This document shows positions 15,830 to 24,075 of a stretch of 25,508 nucleotides of DNA, one piece after another. The position numbers and the translations under genes are program-made. Origin of the DNA: Candidatus Sumerlaeota bacterium (GTDB lineage Bacteria; Sumerlaeota; Sumerlaeia; JAFGJS01); the NCBI GenBank assembly GCA_016928995.1, contig JAFGJS010000028.1, positions 1 to 25,508 of the forward strand, given 5' to 3'. How positions within the stretch are numbered: the stretch's first letter is position 1; each line of letters starts with the position of its first letter. The notes under the pieces were generated by a model. That model worked only from the letters and a program-made list of their open reading frames with translations. It searched no databases and was not told the origin of the DNA.

Positions 15830-15944
15830 TCAACGTGTTCTCTTTCAGTGTTCGGGAGCGTTTCGCCGTTTCAGCTTCGCAATGTTTGTTCATCGCATCA
15901 AGCACCGGGCGTTGTTGTGAATTGAGTCTTAACAATCTTACGAT

Positions 15945-15974
15945 TTGACTTCCTGGTCTACCATGAAATATACT
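15945..15974 (+). promoter_or_regulatory. Promoter upstream of mcsA
   Basis: TTGACT (15945-15950) and TATACT (15969-15974) are separated by 18 bases; each matches the sigma-70 consensus at five of six positions. The transcript should start near 15981, about 70 bases before the mcsA ATG. It is the best-matching promoter in the window. Confidence 0.6.
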
Positions 15975-15975
15975 G

Positions 15976-15990
15976 ATTGACAGAGTCAAT
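15976..15990. promoter_or_regulatory. Candidate operator ATTGAC-AGA-GTCAAT over the mcsA transcription start
   Basis: ATTGAC and GTCAAT are perfect inverted arms around AGA, starting two bases after the -10 and covering the predicted transcription start. This is a classic repressor position. The half-site contains GTCAA, as CtsR boxes do, but CtsR sites are direct heptamer repeats, so this is not a CtsR box. Confidence 0.45.
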
Positions 15991-16052
15991 GGATGAATCG
16001 GCGGCCGGTGAAGAATCTCTCCGGTTGCCGGTGTTTTGCGAGGTGAGGGATT

Positions 16053-16592
16053 ATGATGGCGCATCGTTGCCGTGTTTGCGACAAGCAGGCGACGCATAAA
16101 TTCACACGCATCGTGAACGGCAAAATTGAAGAGCAGTATTACTGCGCGGAACACGCCGATCAATACAACGAGTACGTGAAGAAACCGGACATGCAGCAGG
16201 TTCTGAACGCAATGCTCAAGAGCCTGATGGAAAACGCGGATGATCCGGAAGCCGGCGCGTTGGTCGAGGTGGACGAGTCGAAGGCGGACGATATTGTCTG
16301 CGGCCATTGCGGCTTGACGTATTCGGAATACCGTAAAACGCTGATGCTGGGCTGCGCGCGATGTTATGAATCATTCGGCGAGCGTCTGCAAAAAGATTTG
16401 CAGCGCTATCATGGCGCGGTGGAGCATGTGGGGCGCCGCCCGGGCCGCATGGCGGATAGCCGGAATGAGCGGATCCGTTCGTTGAGCGAATTGCGGCGGC
16501 GGATGGAAGAGAGCATCCACCGCGAGGATTTCCGCGAAGCGGCGCGTCTGCGCGACGCCATCCGTGAATTGGAAAAAGTCAGCGAGAACTGA
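16053..16592 (+). CDS. mcsA: McsA-like zinc-finger / UVR-motif protein
   Basis: McsA in Firmicutes activates the arginine kinase McsB and works with CtsR and ClpC in protein quality control. This 179-residue homologue keeps the layout. A first zinc finger has C6xxC9 and C31xxH34 (the usual second CxxC is CxxH here). The segment ATHKFTRIVNGKIEEQYYC is typical. A second finger is C83xxC86 and C101xxC104 (GCARCYESFGERLQKDL), followed by the RYHGAVEHVGRRP segment. The C-terminal UVR motif, about 145-175, contains ESIHREDFREAARLRDAI. AGGTGAGGGA lies just upstream; ATG at 16053 or 16056 could be used. No mcsB follows, and tldD comes next. With mcsB not in the window, its partner cannot be named. 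Confidence 0.9.
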   Translation: MMAHRCRVCDKQATHKFTRIVNGKIEEQYYCAEHADQYNEYVKKPDMQQVLNAMLKSLMENADDPEAGALVEVDESKADDIVCGHCGLTYSEYRKTLMLGCARCYESFGERLQKDLQRYHGAVEHVGRRPGRMADSRNERIRSLSELRRRMEESIHREDFREAARLRDAIRELEKVSEN

Positions 16593-16626
16593 AGCTTAAT
16601 CTACCTGTCAGCAGCAATAAATTCAA

Positions 16627-16647
16627 CGCCGCGTCCTTGGCGCGGCG
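16627..16647. repeat. GC-rich hairpin between mcsA and tldD
   Basis: CGCCGCG (16627-16633) pairs with CGCGGCG (16641-16647) across TCCTTGG. Only a weak T-rich stretch (ATCATCTTTCC) follows, so it may attenuate rather than stop transcription into tldD, or serve as a processing structure. Confidence 0.45.
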
Positions 16648-16671
16648 ATCATCTTTCCGGAGCGTATCATC

Positions 16672-18117
16672 ATGTTGGAGCTTTGCCGGCACGCTGTGGG
16701 CGCAGCGCGCAGCCTGGGCGCGGATTATGCCGACGCGCGCGTCATGGAAATCCGCAATCAGCATCTCGCCACGGAAGATCAACGCGTTTCCGGCGTGCAT
16801 GACGCGGAGTCGATGGGGATCGGAGTGCGCGTGATCGTGGCCGGCGCATGGGGCTTCAGCGCCACGTCGCGCCTGACGCGGCCGGATGCGGAGCGCGCCG
16901 TGCGCCAGGCCGTGGAGATCGCCCGCAGCGGCGCGGCCGCGCGCGCGACCAGGGAATTGCACTGGGCCGATGAACCCCCGCATGTTGCGGAGTATCGCAC
17001 GCCGGTGCGGAAAGACCCGTTCGCCGTTCCAGTGGAGGATAAAATCGGCTTGTTGCTGGAGGTTAATAAGCGCGCGTTGGGCGTCAAGGGCGTGACCAAG
17101 TGCTATTCGCACATGCATTTCCGGCGGCAGCATCGCTGGCTGGCCACGAGCGAAGGGGCGGCCATCGAGAGCGACGTATGCACCTCCACGGCGTGCTGCA
17201 CAGCCACGGCGGTCAATGGAACGACGGCGAAACAGCGCTATCTCGAGGCCACGCCGTGCAACATCGGCTATGAGCACATCGAGCAGACGCCGTTCCTCGA
17301 AGAAGCGGAGCGCGTGGGCGCCGAGGCGGTGGAGCACCTCAGCGCGAAATCCTGCCCCAGCGGACAAAAGGATCTGATCCTGCTGCCGTCGCACCTGGCG
17401 CTGACGATGCACGAGTCCATCGGCCACGCCACGGAGCTGGACCGCGCCATCGGCATGGAGGAGAGCCTGGCCGGTTCAAGCTTCGCCACGCCGGACCAGA
17501 TCGGGAAACTCAAGTATGGTTCGCCGATGATGAATGTCGTGGCGGACAACACACTGCCGGTCGGTTGCGCTTCGATGGGCTTCGATGACGACGCGGTGGA
17601 GTGCCAGCGTTACGACCTGGTGCGCGAGGGCATGCTCGCCGGCTTTATGTGCAGCCGCGACACGGCGCACGCGATGGACGCGGCGCGAAGCAACGGCAGC
17701 TGCCGCGCCGACTCATGGGGCAGCATCCCGATTGTGCGGCAGTCGAATTTCAGCCTCGAGCCGGGCGAGGCGCCGCTGACCCTGGAGGAACTGATCGCGG
17801 ACACGAAGGACGGCATCCTGATCGACGGCATGGGCTCCTTCAGCATCGACCAGAAGCGCTACAATTTCCAGTTCGGCGGCGATTGTTTCTGGGAGATCAA
17901 GAACGGCAAGCTCGCCGGGATGCTGAAAGACGTGACCTACTGGGCGATCACAACGGATTTCTGGGGCTCGCTCGACGCGATTTGCGACCGGCGTTTCTGG
18001 GAGCCGATCGGCGTGATGAACTGCGGCAAGGGCGATCCGATGCAGATCGCGCAGATGTCACACTGCACCGCTCCGGCTCGCTTCCGCCAAATCAACGTCG
18101 GTCCGGCGAATCGCTAA
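16672..18117 (+). CDS. tldD: TldD-like zinc metalloprotease subunit
   Basis: TldD is the catalytic subunit of the TldD/TldE protease, known to trim the microcin B17 leader and to degrade unfolded peptides such as the CcdA antitoxin. The 481-residue product has the zinc motif HESIGH (His247, Glu248, His252) followed by ATELDR. Near the C-terminus, Cys451 in VMNCGKGDP is the likely third zinc ligand, and the segment SHCTAPARFRQINVG is typical. The N-terminal 'GADYADARVMEIRNQHLATEDQRVSGVHDAESMGIGVRVI' region matches the substrate-channel domain. The length is normal. GGAG lies about nine bases upstream of the ATG. pmbA/tldE follows after 43 bases, so the complex is encoded as an operon. Confidence 0.94.
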   Translation: MLELCRHAVGAARSLGADYADARVMEIRNQHLATEDQRVSGVHDAESMGIGVRVIVAGAWGFSATSRLTRPDAERAVRQAVEIARSGAAARATRELHWADEPPHVAEYRTPVRKDPFAVPVEDKIGLLLEVNKRALGVKGVTKCYSHMHFRRQHRWLATSEGAAIESDVCTSTACCTATAVNGTTAKQRYLEATPCNIGYEHIEQTPFLEEAERVGAEAVEHLSAKSCPSGQKDLILLPSHLALTMHESIGHATELDRAIGMEESLAGSSFATPDQIGKLKYGSPMMNVVADNTLPVGCASMGFDDDAVECQRYDLVREGMLAGFMCSRDTAHAMDAARSNGSCRADSWGSIPIVRQSNFSLEPGEAPLTLEELIADTKDGILIDGMGSFSIDQKRYNFQFGGDCFWEIKNGKLAGMLKDVTYWAITTDFWGSLDAICDRRFWEPIGVMNCGKGDPMQIAQMSHCTAPARFRQINVGPANR

Positions 18118-18160
18118 TTCAGCGCAGAGCCATAAATGAATGACAACTGATGGAGGAATC

Positions 18161-19450
18161 ATGGACGAGGCGCAAGCGGTTGAGATTCTGGAAAGTTTGC
18201 TGAAGCATGTGGATGCGGACGGGGCGGAGGCTTCGTTTCATTCCGGCGCGCGATTCACGGCGCGATTTGCGGATAATCGTCTGACGCAGAACGTGCAGGC
18301 GGAAAACGCGACAGTGAGTCTGGCGGTCTCGTATGGCCAGCGGCACGGCGGGGCTTCAACGAACGATCTGTCGCCGGAGTCGCTGAAGGCGCTGGCTGAG
18401 CGGGCGCAGGCCGCGGCGCGAGTCTCGCCGCCGGATCCGGAGCATATGCCGCCCGTGACGCCGGAGGAGGCGGGCGAATATTCGCAGGTGGAGGCGTGGG
18501 ACGAGGCGACGGCGGCGCTGCCGGCAGGAGAGCGGATCGAGGCGGTTTGCGCGGCAATGAAGGATGTTGAGGCCGCGGGATATCGTCTCTCCGGCGCGCA
18601 TACTTCCAGCGCCGGTCTGCACGTGTTGATGAATTCGGCGGGCGTGCGTTGCGCGCATCGCTCAACCGAATCGGAACTGCATTGCACCGCGCTGGGCGAT
18701 CATGGCAGCGGCTGGGCGCAGGCGACAAGCGTGCGGGACGCGGACATCGACACGGCCGGCGTGGCGCGCGAGGCGCTGGAGATTGCGCGGGCGGCGCAGC
18801 ATCCCACGGACATCGAGCCGGGGCGGTATACCGTGATCCTGCGGCCTGCGGCGGTTTGGGAGATGATCCCGTTTTACCTGGTCTGCGATGCGAAGGCGAC
18901 AGACGAAGGCCGCACCTGTCTGCGCGGCAAACTTGGTACGCAGATCGTGGACGAGCGGGTGACGTTACGTTCGGAGCCGGCGTTCGCGGCGTGTCCCGGC
19001 GCGCCGTTCCAGGGAGACGGCATGGCGTCGTCCGGATTATCCTGGATCGGCGGCGGTGTGCTGAAGCATCTGTGCACGTCGCGTTATTGGGCCAGGCAGT
19101 CCAAACGGCTGGCCACGGGCTGGCCATCGAACCTGATTTTCGACGGCGGCGAGGCTTCGCTGGAGGAACTGATCGCCTCGACAGAGCGCGGGATTCTAGT
19201 GACGCGATTCTGGTATATTCGCGACGTGGATCCGATGGAGTCGCTGCTCACGGGGATGACGCGCGACGGGCTGTTTCTGATCGAGGACGGCAAAATCAGC
19301 CGGCCGTTGATTCAGCTGCGCTTCAATGACAGCGTGCTGGGCTGTTTGAACCGGTTGGAAGCCATCGGGCAATGCGAACGGGTGGAGAACACGTACGTGC
19401 CCGCGTTGAAGATTCGCGATTTCAACTTCGCCAGCAAAACGAAATTTTAA
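18161..19450 (+). CDS. pmbA: TldE/PmbA-like subunit of the TldD/E protease
   Basis: The 429-residue product is the non-catalytic partner of TldD. It shares the TldD/PmbA fold: an N-terminal 'GAEASFHSGARFTARFADNRLTQNVQAE' type segment, 'ATVSLAVSYGQRHGGASTNDLSPESL', and the C-terminal LKIRDFNFASKTKF typical of the family. It has no HExxxH; the equivalent region reads 'FYLVCDAKATDE', consistent with lost zinc binding. The start at 18161 is chosen because GGAGG (18152-18156) lies four bases upstream; the ATG at 18140 has no site. It is the last gene of the mcsA-tldD-pmbA run and is followed by a palindromic repeat cluster that may end transcription. Confidence 0.92.
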   Translation: MDEAQAVEILESLLKHVDADGAEASFHSGARFTARFADNRLTQNVQAENATVSLAVSYGQRHGGASTNDLSPESLKALAERAQAAARVSPPDPEHMPPVTPEEAGEYSQVEAWDEATAALPAGERIEAVCAAMKDVEAAGYRLSGAHTSSAGLHVLMNSAGVRCAHRSTESELHCTALGDHGSGWAQATSVRDADIDTAGVAREALEIARAAQHPTDIEPGRYTVILRPAAVWEMIPFYLVCDAKATDEGRTCLRGKLGTQIVDERVTLRSEPAFAACPGAPFQGDGMASSGLSWIGGGVLKHLCTSRYWARQSKRLATGWPSNLIFDGGEASLEELIASTERGILVTRFWYIRDVDPMESLLTGMTRDGLFLIEDGKISRPLIQLRFNDSVLGCLNRLEAIGQCERVENTYVPALKIRDFNFASKTKF

Positions 19451-19459
19451 CGGATCAGT

Positions 19460-19567
19460 GTGGCACGGGCGTCTCGCCCGTGTTCCACGGAAGAAAACTT
19501 GGATTTTTCCGCGAAACTCATGGGCAAGATGCCCATGCCACGAATCACGGGCGAAACGCCCGTGCCA
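19460..19567. repeat. Three-hairpin REP-like palindromic element
   Basis: Three perfect hairpins, each with 8-bp arms and a three-base loop, lie in line. They are CACGGGCG-TCT-CGCCCGTG (19464-19482), CATGGGCA-AGA-TGCCCATG (19519-19537) and CACGGGCG-AAA-CGCCCGTG (19546-19564). The outer ends form TGGCACGGGCG (19461-19471) and its exact inverse CGCCCGTGCCA (19557-19567). The spurious peptides from this DNA read GTGVSPV and QDAHAT in one direction and GILPMSF and GRDARAT in the other, a pattern I recognise from many unrelated 'hypothetical protein' calls. It sits between convergent stops (pmbA and the DUF6785-type gene) and could also act as a terminator. Confidence 0.85.
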
Positions 19568-19594
19568 GAGCTCATTCCTTTTTGAGACTCGATC

Positions 19595-21622
19595 TTAGAA
19601 CGGCAGGATTTCGACGATCTCATACGGCAGACCGGCATATCCGCGGATGCCGGACACCAACACCCAGAACGTCATCGCCAGCACTTCGCCGATCACCAGG
19701 CCGATAAAGAACGGACTGGCGGAGCGGTAGATGCGCGAGCCGCCGTAGCGCAGGATCAACACCTTGGCGAGCCAGCCGAGAAACACGCTGACCCAGACCT
19801 GGGTGGCGTACCACGTGCCGATGAACAGCAGCGCCACCGGATGCAGCGGCCACCAGGTGAAGTTCAGGCACATGTATTGCAGAAACAGGGCGAAGAAAAA
19901 GCCGAAGAGCAGATGGCCGATTTGGTGGTAATTGCCGACGCTCATCGCGCCTTTTTGCTGTTCATAGAGCAGGGCGTTGGCGCTCCAGTTGAAGGTCTGC
20001 GTTCCCACCCAGTTATTGCCGATGGGGCTTTGCATTCCGTTGAGCGTCGCGCTGTGGTGGTATGTGAAGTAGAGATGCACGGCGCCGCAGATGACTACGG
20101 ATGCGATCACCACCAGCAGCATGATGCCGCCCATCGACATTCGTTTGGACTGTGTCGTTTCTCGGTCCAGGCCGATGGCGTGCGTGGTGAAGACGGACAG
20201 GCACAGCCGGTTGCAGGAGCCGATCAGCACCGACACGATGCCGCCAAAAAAGGCCGATGCGGCGGTGTGCGTTGCGGCCGGGATCAGCCGCAGCAGGCGC
20301 AAGGTGGCGAATGAATCCGCCGCCAGCATCGGCAAGCCGGATTCGGCGATAATGCGCGTCATCACCAGCGCCATGATGAAGGCCATCGTAGTCAGAAACA
20401 GGGCGAACGGCAGCGGAACGCGAACCCAGAGCAGCCAGGCGATCATGCCCGCCAATCCCAGCACAAAAGCCCAGCCGCTGAACAGATACGACCGGTCGTC
20501 TGAATTGGCGATGCGGCCGAACATGCACTTCATCACGTGCGCCCAGTGTGCGCGGCCCAGCCAGAGGATCACCAGCGCCGTGCTGATGAACGCGCCCGTG
20601 GAATGATCCGCCGGAGCGCCGCCGGGGAACGGCGGAAAGTAAGCCGAACCGATCATGATATACAGGCCGTAGATGATCTGAAAACTCCAAATCGATAATC
20701 CGATGCGGTTGGGCATGAAGAAAGCGATGCCGACAAAAGTGAAGAAGATGCGGCTGGTTTTGAGATGCCAGGGCAGATATGTCAGCGGCTCTTCCGAAAA
20801 GAAGCGTGTCAGGTCCCATGACAATGGAATCACCGGTGCTCGGCCCGGCATATACGCGTTGAGGCCGGTGAGCATATGCAGCGCGAACACGGAGACCATG
20901 CCGATCAGAAACGCGCGGCGGGAGAAAATCGGCGGCAAGCGCTTGCCAGGCTCCGGCGCGTCGATGAATGACTGCAACACCGGCAGCAGGGGAAAGGGCA
21001 GGCGTTCATTGTCGCGCCACTGGGGAAACACCAGCACGCCCAGCGCGGCCATCATCAGCCAGAAAGGAATTAAAAAGCCGTTCCAACTGAGCAGCGGCGG
21101 CAGCCAGGCGCGCCAGGGAATGGACTCTCCCGGATTCAATTCGCCGATGAACGGATCGGCGACCGGCGTCTCTTCGCCGTAGACCAGTTTATCGGGGAAT
21201 AATTTGGTCGGCGGATTCAAGGCCGCATAAGCGTCGGCCAGGCGTTTGTCCGATCTGGCGTTCACCGAGGCGTTGGCAAGGGAGTATGGCAGCATGCGCA
21301 GCAAACCGGAGCTGGGCGTGACCGATGCGGCGAGCAAAATGGCGAAAATCAGCGTGAGTTGCTTGAAATTCAGGGCCAGCGCCGGGCAGGCGAAGCGAAT
21401 CAGCGGATTGATCACCAGCGCGATCACCGTGATGCAAAAGATCGACGCGACCGGCAGATAGCTGTCGGAAATATACGAATTGGCGATGATGAAATTATTG
21501 TAGGGCGTGGCCACCCAGACGAACAGCGCGCCGATCAAGCCGACAATGAGCGCAACCAACCAACGTATAAATCCCGAGCCTGTCTTCGAAACGCCAGAAG
21601 CGCCAGATGAAAACGTTGCCAT
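19595..21622 (-). CDS. DUF6785-type polytopic membrane protein, probable transporter
   Basis: The 675-residue product begins at the ATG at 21622. The frame runs up to a GTG at 21679, but those 19 extra residues are polar and have no ribosome site, while AGGCTGG lies near the ATG. About 13-14 hydrophobic helices span the protein, starting at 'FIRWLVALIVGLIGALFVWV'. Conserved-looking segments include LTLIFAILLAASVTPSSGLLRMLPYSLA, the loop FPPFPGGAPADHSTGAF, and TYHHSATLNGMQSPIGNNWVGTQTFNWSANALLYEQQKG. This layout matches the DUF6784/DUF6785 membrane family, distantly related to OPT-type transporters. The substrate is unknown. It is divergent from the GH42 beta-galactosidase gene, suggesting a role in sugar uptake, which is inference. 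Confidence 0.78.
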   Translation of the reverse strand: MATFSSGASGVSKTGSGFIRWLVALIVGLIGALFVWVATPYNNFIIANSYISDSYLPVASIFCITVIALVINPLIRFACPALALNFKQLTLIFAILLAASVTPSSGLLRMLPYSLANASVNARSDKRLADAYAALNPPTKLFPDKLVYGEETPVADPFIGELNPGESIPWRAWLPPLLSWNGFLIPFWLMMAALGVLVFPQWRDNERLPFPLLPVLQSFIDAPEPGKRLPPIFSRRAFLIGMVSVFALHMLTGLNAYMPGRAPVIPLSWDLTRFFSEEPLTYLPWHLKTSRIFFTFVGIAFFMPNRIGLSIWSFQIIYGLYIMIGSAYFPPFPGGAPADHSTGAFISTALVILWLGRAHWAHVMKCMFGRIANSDDRSYLFSGWAFVLGLAGMIAWLLWVRVPLPFALFLTTMAFIMALVMTRIIAESGLPMLAADSFATLRLLRLIPAATHTAASAFFGGIVSVLIGSCNRLCLSVFTTHAIGLDRETTQSKRMSMGGIMLLVVIASVVICGAVHLYFTYHHSATLNGMQSPIGNNWVGTQTFNWSANALLYEQQKGAMSVGNYHQIGHLLFGFFFALFLQYMCLNFTWWPLHPVALLFIGTWYATQVWVSVFLGWLAKVLILRYGGSRIYRSASPFFIGLVIGEVLAMTFWVLVSGIRGYAGLPYEIVEILPF

Positions 21623-21779
21623 AAATTGCCAGCCTGAATACAAGAAGGATGAAACCAAAGATCGTCTTTTTCGATCCACGGCCGCCGTTCGATTGGTTTT
21701 CCTACCGGCTTGATTTCGAATTGGAAAGAAGAAAAACGCCTTATGGCCGGAAAAATCTACGCCGGAACGATGGAATGGC

Positions 21780-21799
21780 TTTACCGCCGGTCAGGTAAA
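21780..21799. promoter_or_regulatory. Candidate operator TTTACC-N8-GGTAAA
   Basis: TTTACC (21780-21785) and GGTAAA (21794-21799) are exact inverse arms eight bases apart. A -10-like TAAAAT overlaps the right arm. The location between divergent transporter-like and glycosidase genes suits a sugar-responsive repressor, but no regulator gene is nearby. Confidence 0.35.
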
Positions 21800-21901
21800 A
21801 TCCGTTTTCGGGATGGCTGGAGACGCGCCGAATTTTTTGAAAATAGTTTTTGAAAAAGGCAATCAAACGCGGAAGATCCTCAGTCCTATGCGGGATATAA
21901 A

Positions 21902-21925
21902 ACGGCTGCCGCAGGCGTCAGCCGT
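21902..21925 (+). promoter_or_regulatory. Leader hairpin just before the GH42 ribosome site
   Basis: ACGGCTG (21902-21908) pairs with CAGCCGT (21919-21925) around a ten-base loop. It ends about ten bases before AAAGGAGA, so it could affect translation or mRNA stability of the beta-galactosidase. Confidence 0.35.
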
Positions 21926-21946
21926 CGAGATAAAAGGAGATTTTGC

Positions 21947-24007
21947 ATGACCAAGCGTTTCCCCCCAATCAATCCGAAATGTCCGCACTTCATCCATGGA
22001 GGCGACTATAATCCCGACCAGTGGCTCCGTACTCCGGAGGTGCTGGACGAGGATATGCGGCTAATGAAGCTCTCCGGCTGCAATACGATGACCGCCGGCG
22101 TTTTCTCGTGGGCGTCCTACGAGCCGAGGGAGGGCGAGTTTCATTTCGACTGGCTCGACGCGGCGATGGACAAGATCGCGAAGAACGGCGGATATGTCGT
22201 GCTGGCCACGCCCAGCGGTTCCCGGCCGGCCTGGATGAGTGAAAAGTATCCCGAGGTCTGCCGGGTCAACGCGCGTTTCGGCATGAATCGCGAACCACAC
22301 CAGGGACGGCACAATCATTGCCGCACCTCGCCGGTGTACCGTGAGAAATGCAGGATCATCAACACCAAACTGGCTGAGCGTTACAAGGATCATCCGGCGC
22401 TGCTGGTCTGGCATGTGTCCAATGAATACAACGGCGGTCCATGCCATTGCGAACTTTGCCTGGAGGCGTTTCGTGAGTGGCTGAAGCGGCGCTATGACCA
22501 CGATCTGGACAAGCTGAATCACGCGTGGTGGACCGCCTTCTGGGGACATTCGTTCGGCGAGTGGGAGCAGATCAATCCAGTCGATTGGAGCATCCACGGC
22601 ATGATGCTGGATTGGAATCGCTTCAACACCGATCAGACCATCGACTTTTTCAAGGCGGAGTGCGAGCCGCTGCGCAGGCTGACGCCGGACATACCGATCA
22701 CCACCAATCTGATGGGCTTCAGCCCGACGCTGGACTACTTCAAAATCGCGCGCGAGATGGATGTGGTCAGCTGGGACAGCTATCCGCCGTATCATGACCG
22801 TTCGGACGACTGGAAGTATGGCGCTCATGTTTCGCTGGCGCATGACCTGAATCGCTCGCTCAAGCAAAAGCCGCACATGCAGATGGAATGCTCGCCGGGC
22901 GTGCAGAACTGGAAGCCGGTGAACAAGCTGAAACGCCCCGGTCTGCACATCGTGGAAGGGCTGCAATGCATCGCGCATGGCGGCGACAGCGTGCAGTATT
23001 TCCAGTGGCGCAAGAATCGCGGCGGCATCGAGAAGTTTCACGGCGCCGTGGTTGATCATTATCCGTCGGAAAACACGCGTGTTTTCAAAGAGGTTTCGGA
23101 ACTCGGCAAGATCCTGGCTTCGCTGGACGATGTCGTGGGAACCACGGTGAACGCCGAAGTGGCGATTCTCTATGATTGGGAAAACCGCTGGGCCATCGAT
23201 CAGATTTCCGGTCCGCGCCGGGAAAAGAAAGACTACCAGGAAACCTGCGTCGAGCATTATCGTTCGTTCTGGAGTTCGGGCGTCTCCTGCGACGTGGTGA
23301 ATGAAGACAGCGACTATTCGAAATACAAATTGCTGATCGCGCCGATGCTTTACATGGTGCGGCCGGGCTGCGCGGAGCGCATCGAGGAGTTCGTGCGCAA
23401 CGGCGGCGTGTTCGTGACGACCTATCTTTCCGGGATCGCCAATGAGAGCGATCTTTGCTTCACCAATGGCTATCCTGGACCGCTGCGCGAGCTGATGGGC
23501 GTCTGGGCCGAGGAGATCGACGCGCTATACGACGAAGAAAAAGTCGAGGTGCTGGCGGCCGAGGGCAACGAAGCCGGACTCAACGGCGCGTATGCAGCGA
23601 CGACGTTTTGCGACTTGGTTCATCTGGAAGGAGCGAAGGCGCTGGCGGCGTACAACAGCGAGTTTTACAAGGGCCGGCCCGCGGCGACGGTCAATCATCA
23701 TGGCCAAGGCCGCGCGTATTACATCGCCAGCCGCAACGACGACCGCTTCCACGCCGATTTTTACAATACATTGATCAACGATCTGAAACTGCGGCGCGCG
23801 CTGGGATGCAAACTGCCCAATGGCGTGACGGCGCAGGTCCGCACGGACGGTCAGCGGGATTTCATCTTCATTCTCGGCTTCAACCGGGAGCCGGTGCAGA
23901 TTGATTTGGGCGCGCAGAAATACCGTGACGTGGTTTCCGGCGTGGAGGTGCAGTCCACCCTCGCGCTTCCGGCTTACACGACGCGGGTTCTTGAGCCAGT
24001 GTCATAA
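21947..24007 (+). CDS. Beta-galactosidase, glycoside hydrolase family 42
   Basis: The enzyme hydrolyses terminal beta-D-galactosides with retention. The 686-residue length fits the three-domain GH42 plan: a TIM barrel (about 1-390), a flavodoxin-like trimerisation domain (395-605) and a small C-terminal beta domain (615-686). The barrel starts with FIHGGDYNPDQW. The acid/base is Glu160 in WHVSNEYNG, and the nucleophile is Glu314 in HMQMECSPGVQNW. Cys125, Cys166, Cys168 and Cys171 match the structural zinc site of family members. No signal peptide is present, so it acts in the cytoplasm on imported oligosaccharide. AAAGGAGA lies seven bases before the ATG. The divergent membrane protein is a candidate transporter. 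A strong terminator follows. Confidence 0.96.
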   Translation: MTKRFPPINPKCPHFIHGGDYNPDQWLRTPEVLDEDMRLMKLSGCNTMTAGVFSWASYEPREGEFHFDWLDAAMDKIAKNGGYVVLATPSGSRPAWMSEKYPEVCRVNARFGMNREPHQGRHNHCRTSPVYREKCRIINTKLAERYKDHPALLVWHVSNEYNGGPCHCELCLEAFREWLKRRYDHDLDKLNHAWWTAFWGHSFGEWEQINPVDWSIHGMMLDWNRFNTDQTIDFFKAECEPLRRLTPDIPITTNLMGFSPTLDYFKIAREMDVVSWDSYPPYHDRSDDWKYGAHVSLAHDLNRSLKQKPHMQMECSPGVQNWKPVNKLKRPGLHIVEGLQCIAHGGDSVQYFQWRKNRGGIEKFHGAVVDHYPSENTRVFKEVSELGKILASLDDVVGTTVNAEVAILYDWENRWAIDQISGPRREKKDYQETCVEHYRSFWSSGVSCDVVNEDSDYSKYKLLIAPMLYMVRPGCAERIEEFVRNGGVFVTTYLSGIANESDLCFTNGYPGPLRELMGVWAEEIDALYDEEKVEVLAAEGNEAGLNGAYAATTFCDLVHLEGAKALAAYNSEFYKGRPAATVNHHGQGRAYYIASRNDDRFHADFYNTLINDLKLRRALGCKLPNGVTAQVRTDGQRDFIFILGFNREPVQIDLGAQKYRDVVSGVEVQSTLALPAYTTRVLEPVS

Positions 24008-24036
24008 GGCTGGAAAATTCTACGAAGGAAAGGATT

Positions 24037-24073
24037 CGGCGCGGTTGAGCTTTCAACCGCGCCGTATTTTTTT
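24037..24073 (+). terminator. Intrinsic terminator after the beta-galactosidase gene
   Basis: CGGCGCGGTTGA (24037-24048) pairs perfectly with TCAACCGCGCCG (24053-24064) across GCTT. A run of seven T residues follows at 24067-24073. It starts 30 bases after the GH42 stop. Confidence 0.93.
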
Positions 24074-24075
24074 CA

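Larger units (their letters stand above)
21623..21946. other. Divergent control region between the membrane protein and GH42 genes
   Basis: These 324 bases separate two divergent starts and hold no gene. They contain an inverted repeat at 21780-21799, a TAAAAT at 21796-21801 that overlaps it, an A/T-rich run TTTTTTGAAAATAG near 21834-21846, a hairpin at 21902-21925 and the GH42 ribosome site AAAGGAGA near 21934-21941. I could not place a matched -35/-10 pair with confidence. Confidence 0.5.

Noticed and set aside
15976-15990. CtsR box upstream of mcsA
   Set aside because: CtsR sites are direct repeats of a GGTCAAA-type heptamer; this is an inverted repeat.
19447-19638. Minus-strand small protein across the same palindromes
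   Set aside because: It also arises from the palindromes and overlaps the end of the DUF6785-type gene; no ribosome site was seen.
19372-19707. Small protein reading through the pmbA end and the palindromes
   Set aside because: The frame is created by the REP-like palindromes (GTGVSPV, DAHAT peptides) and overlaps two real genes.
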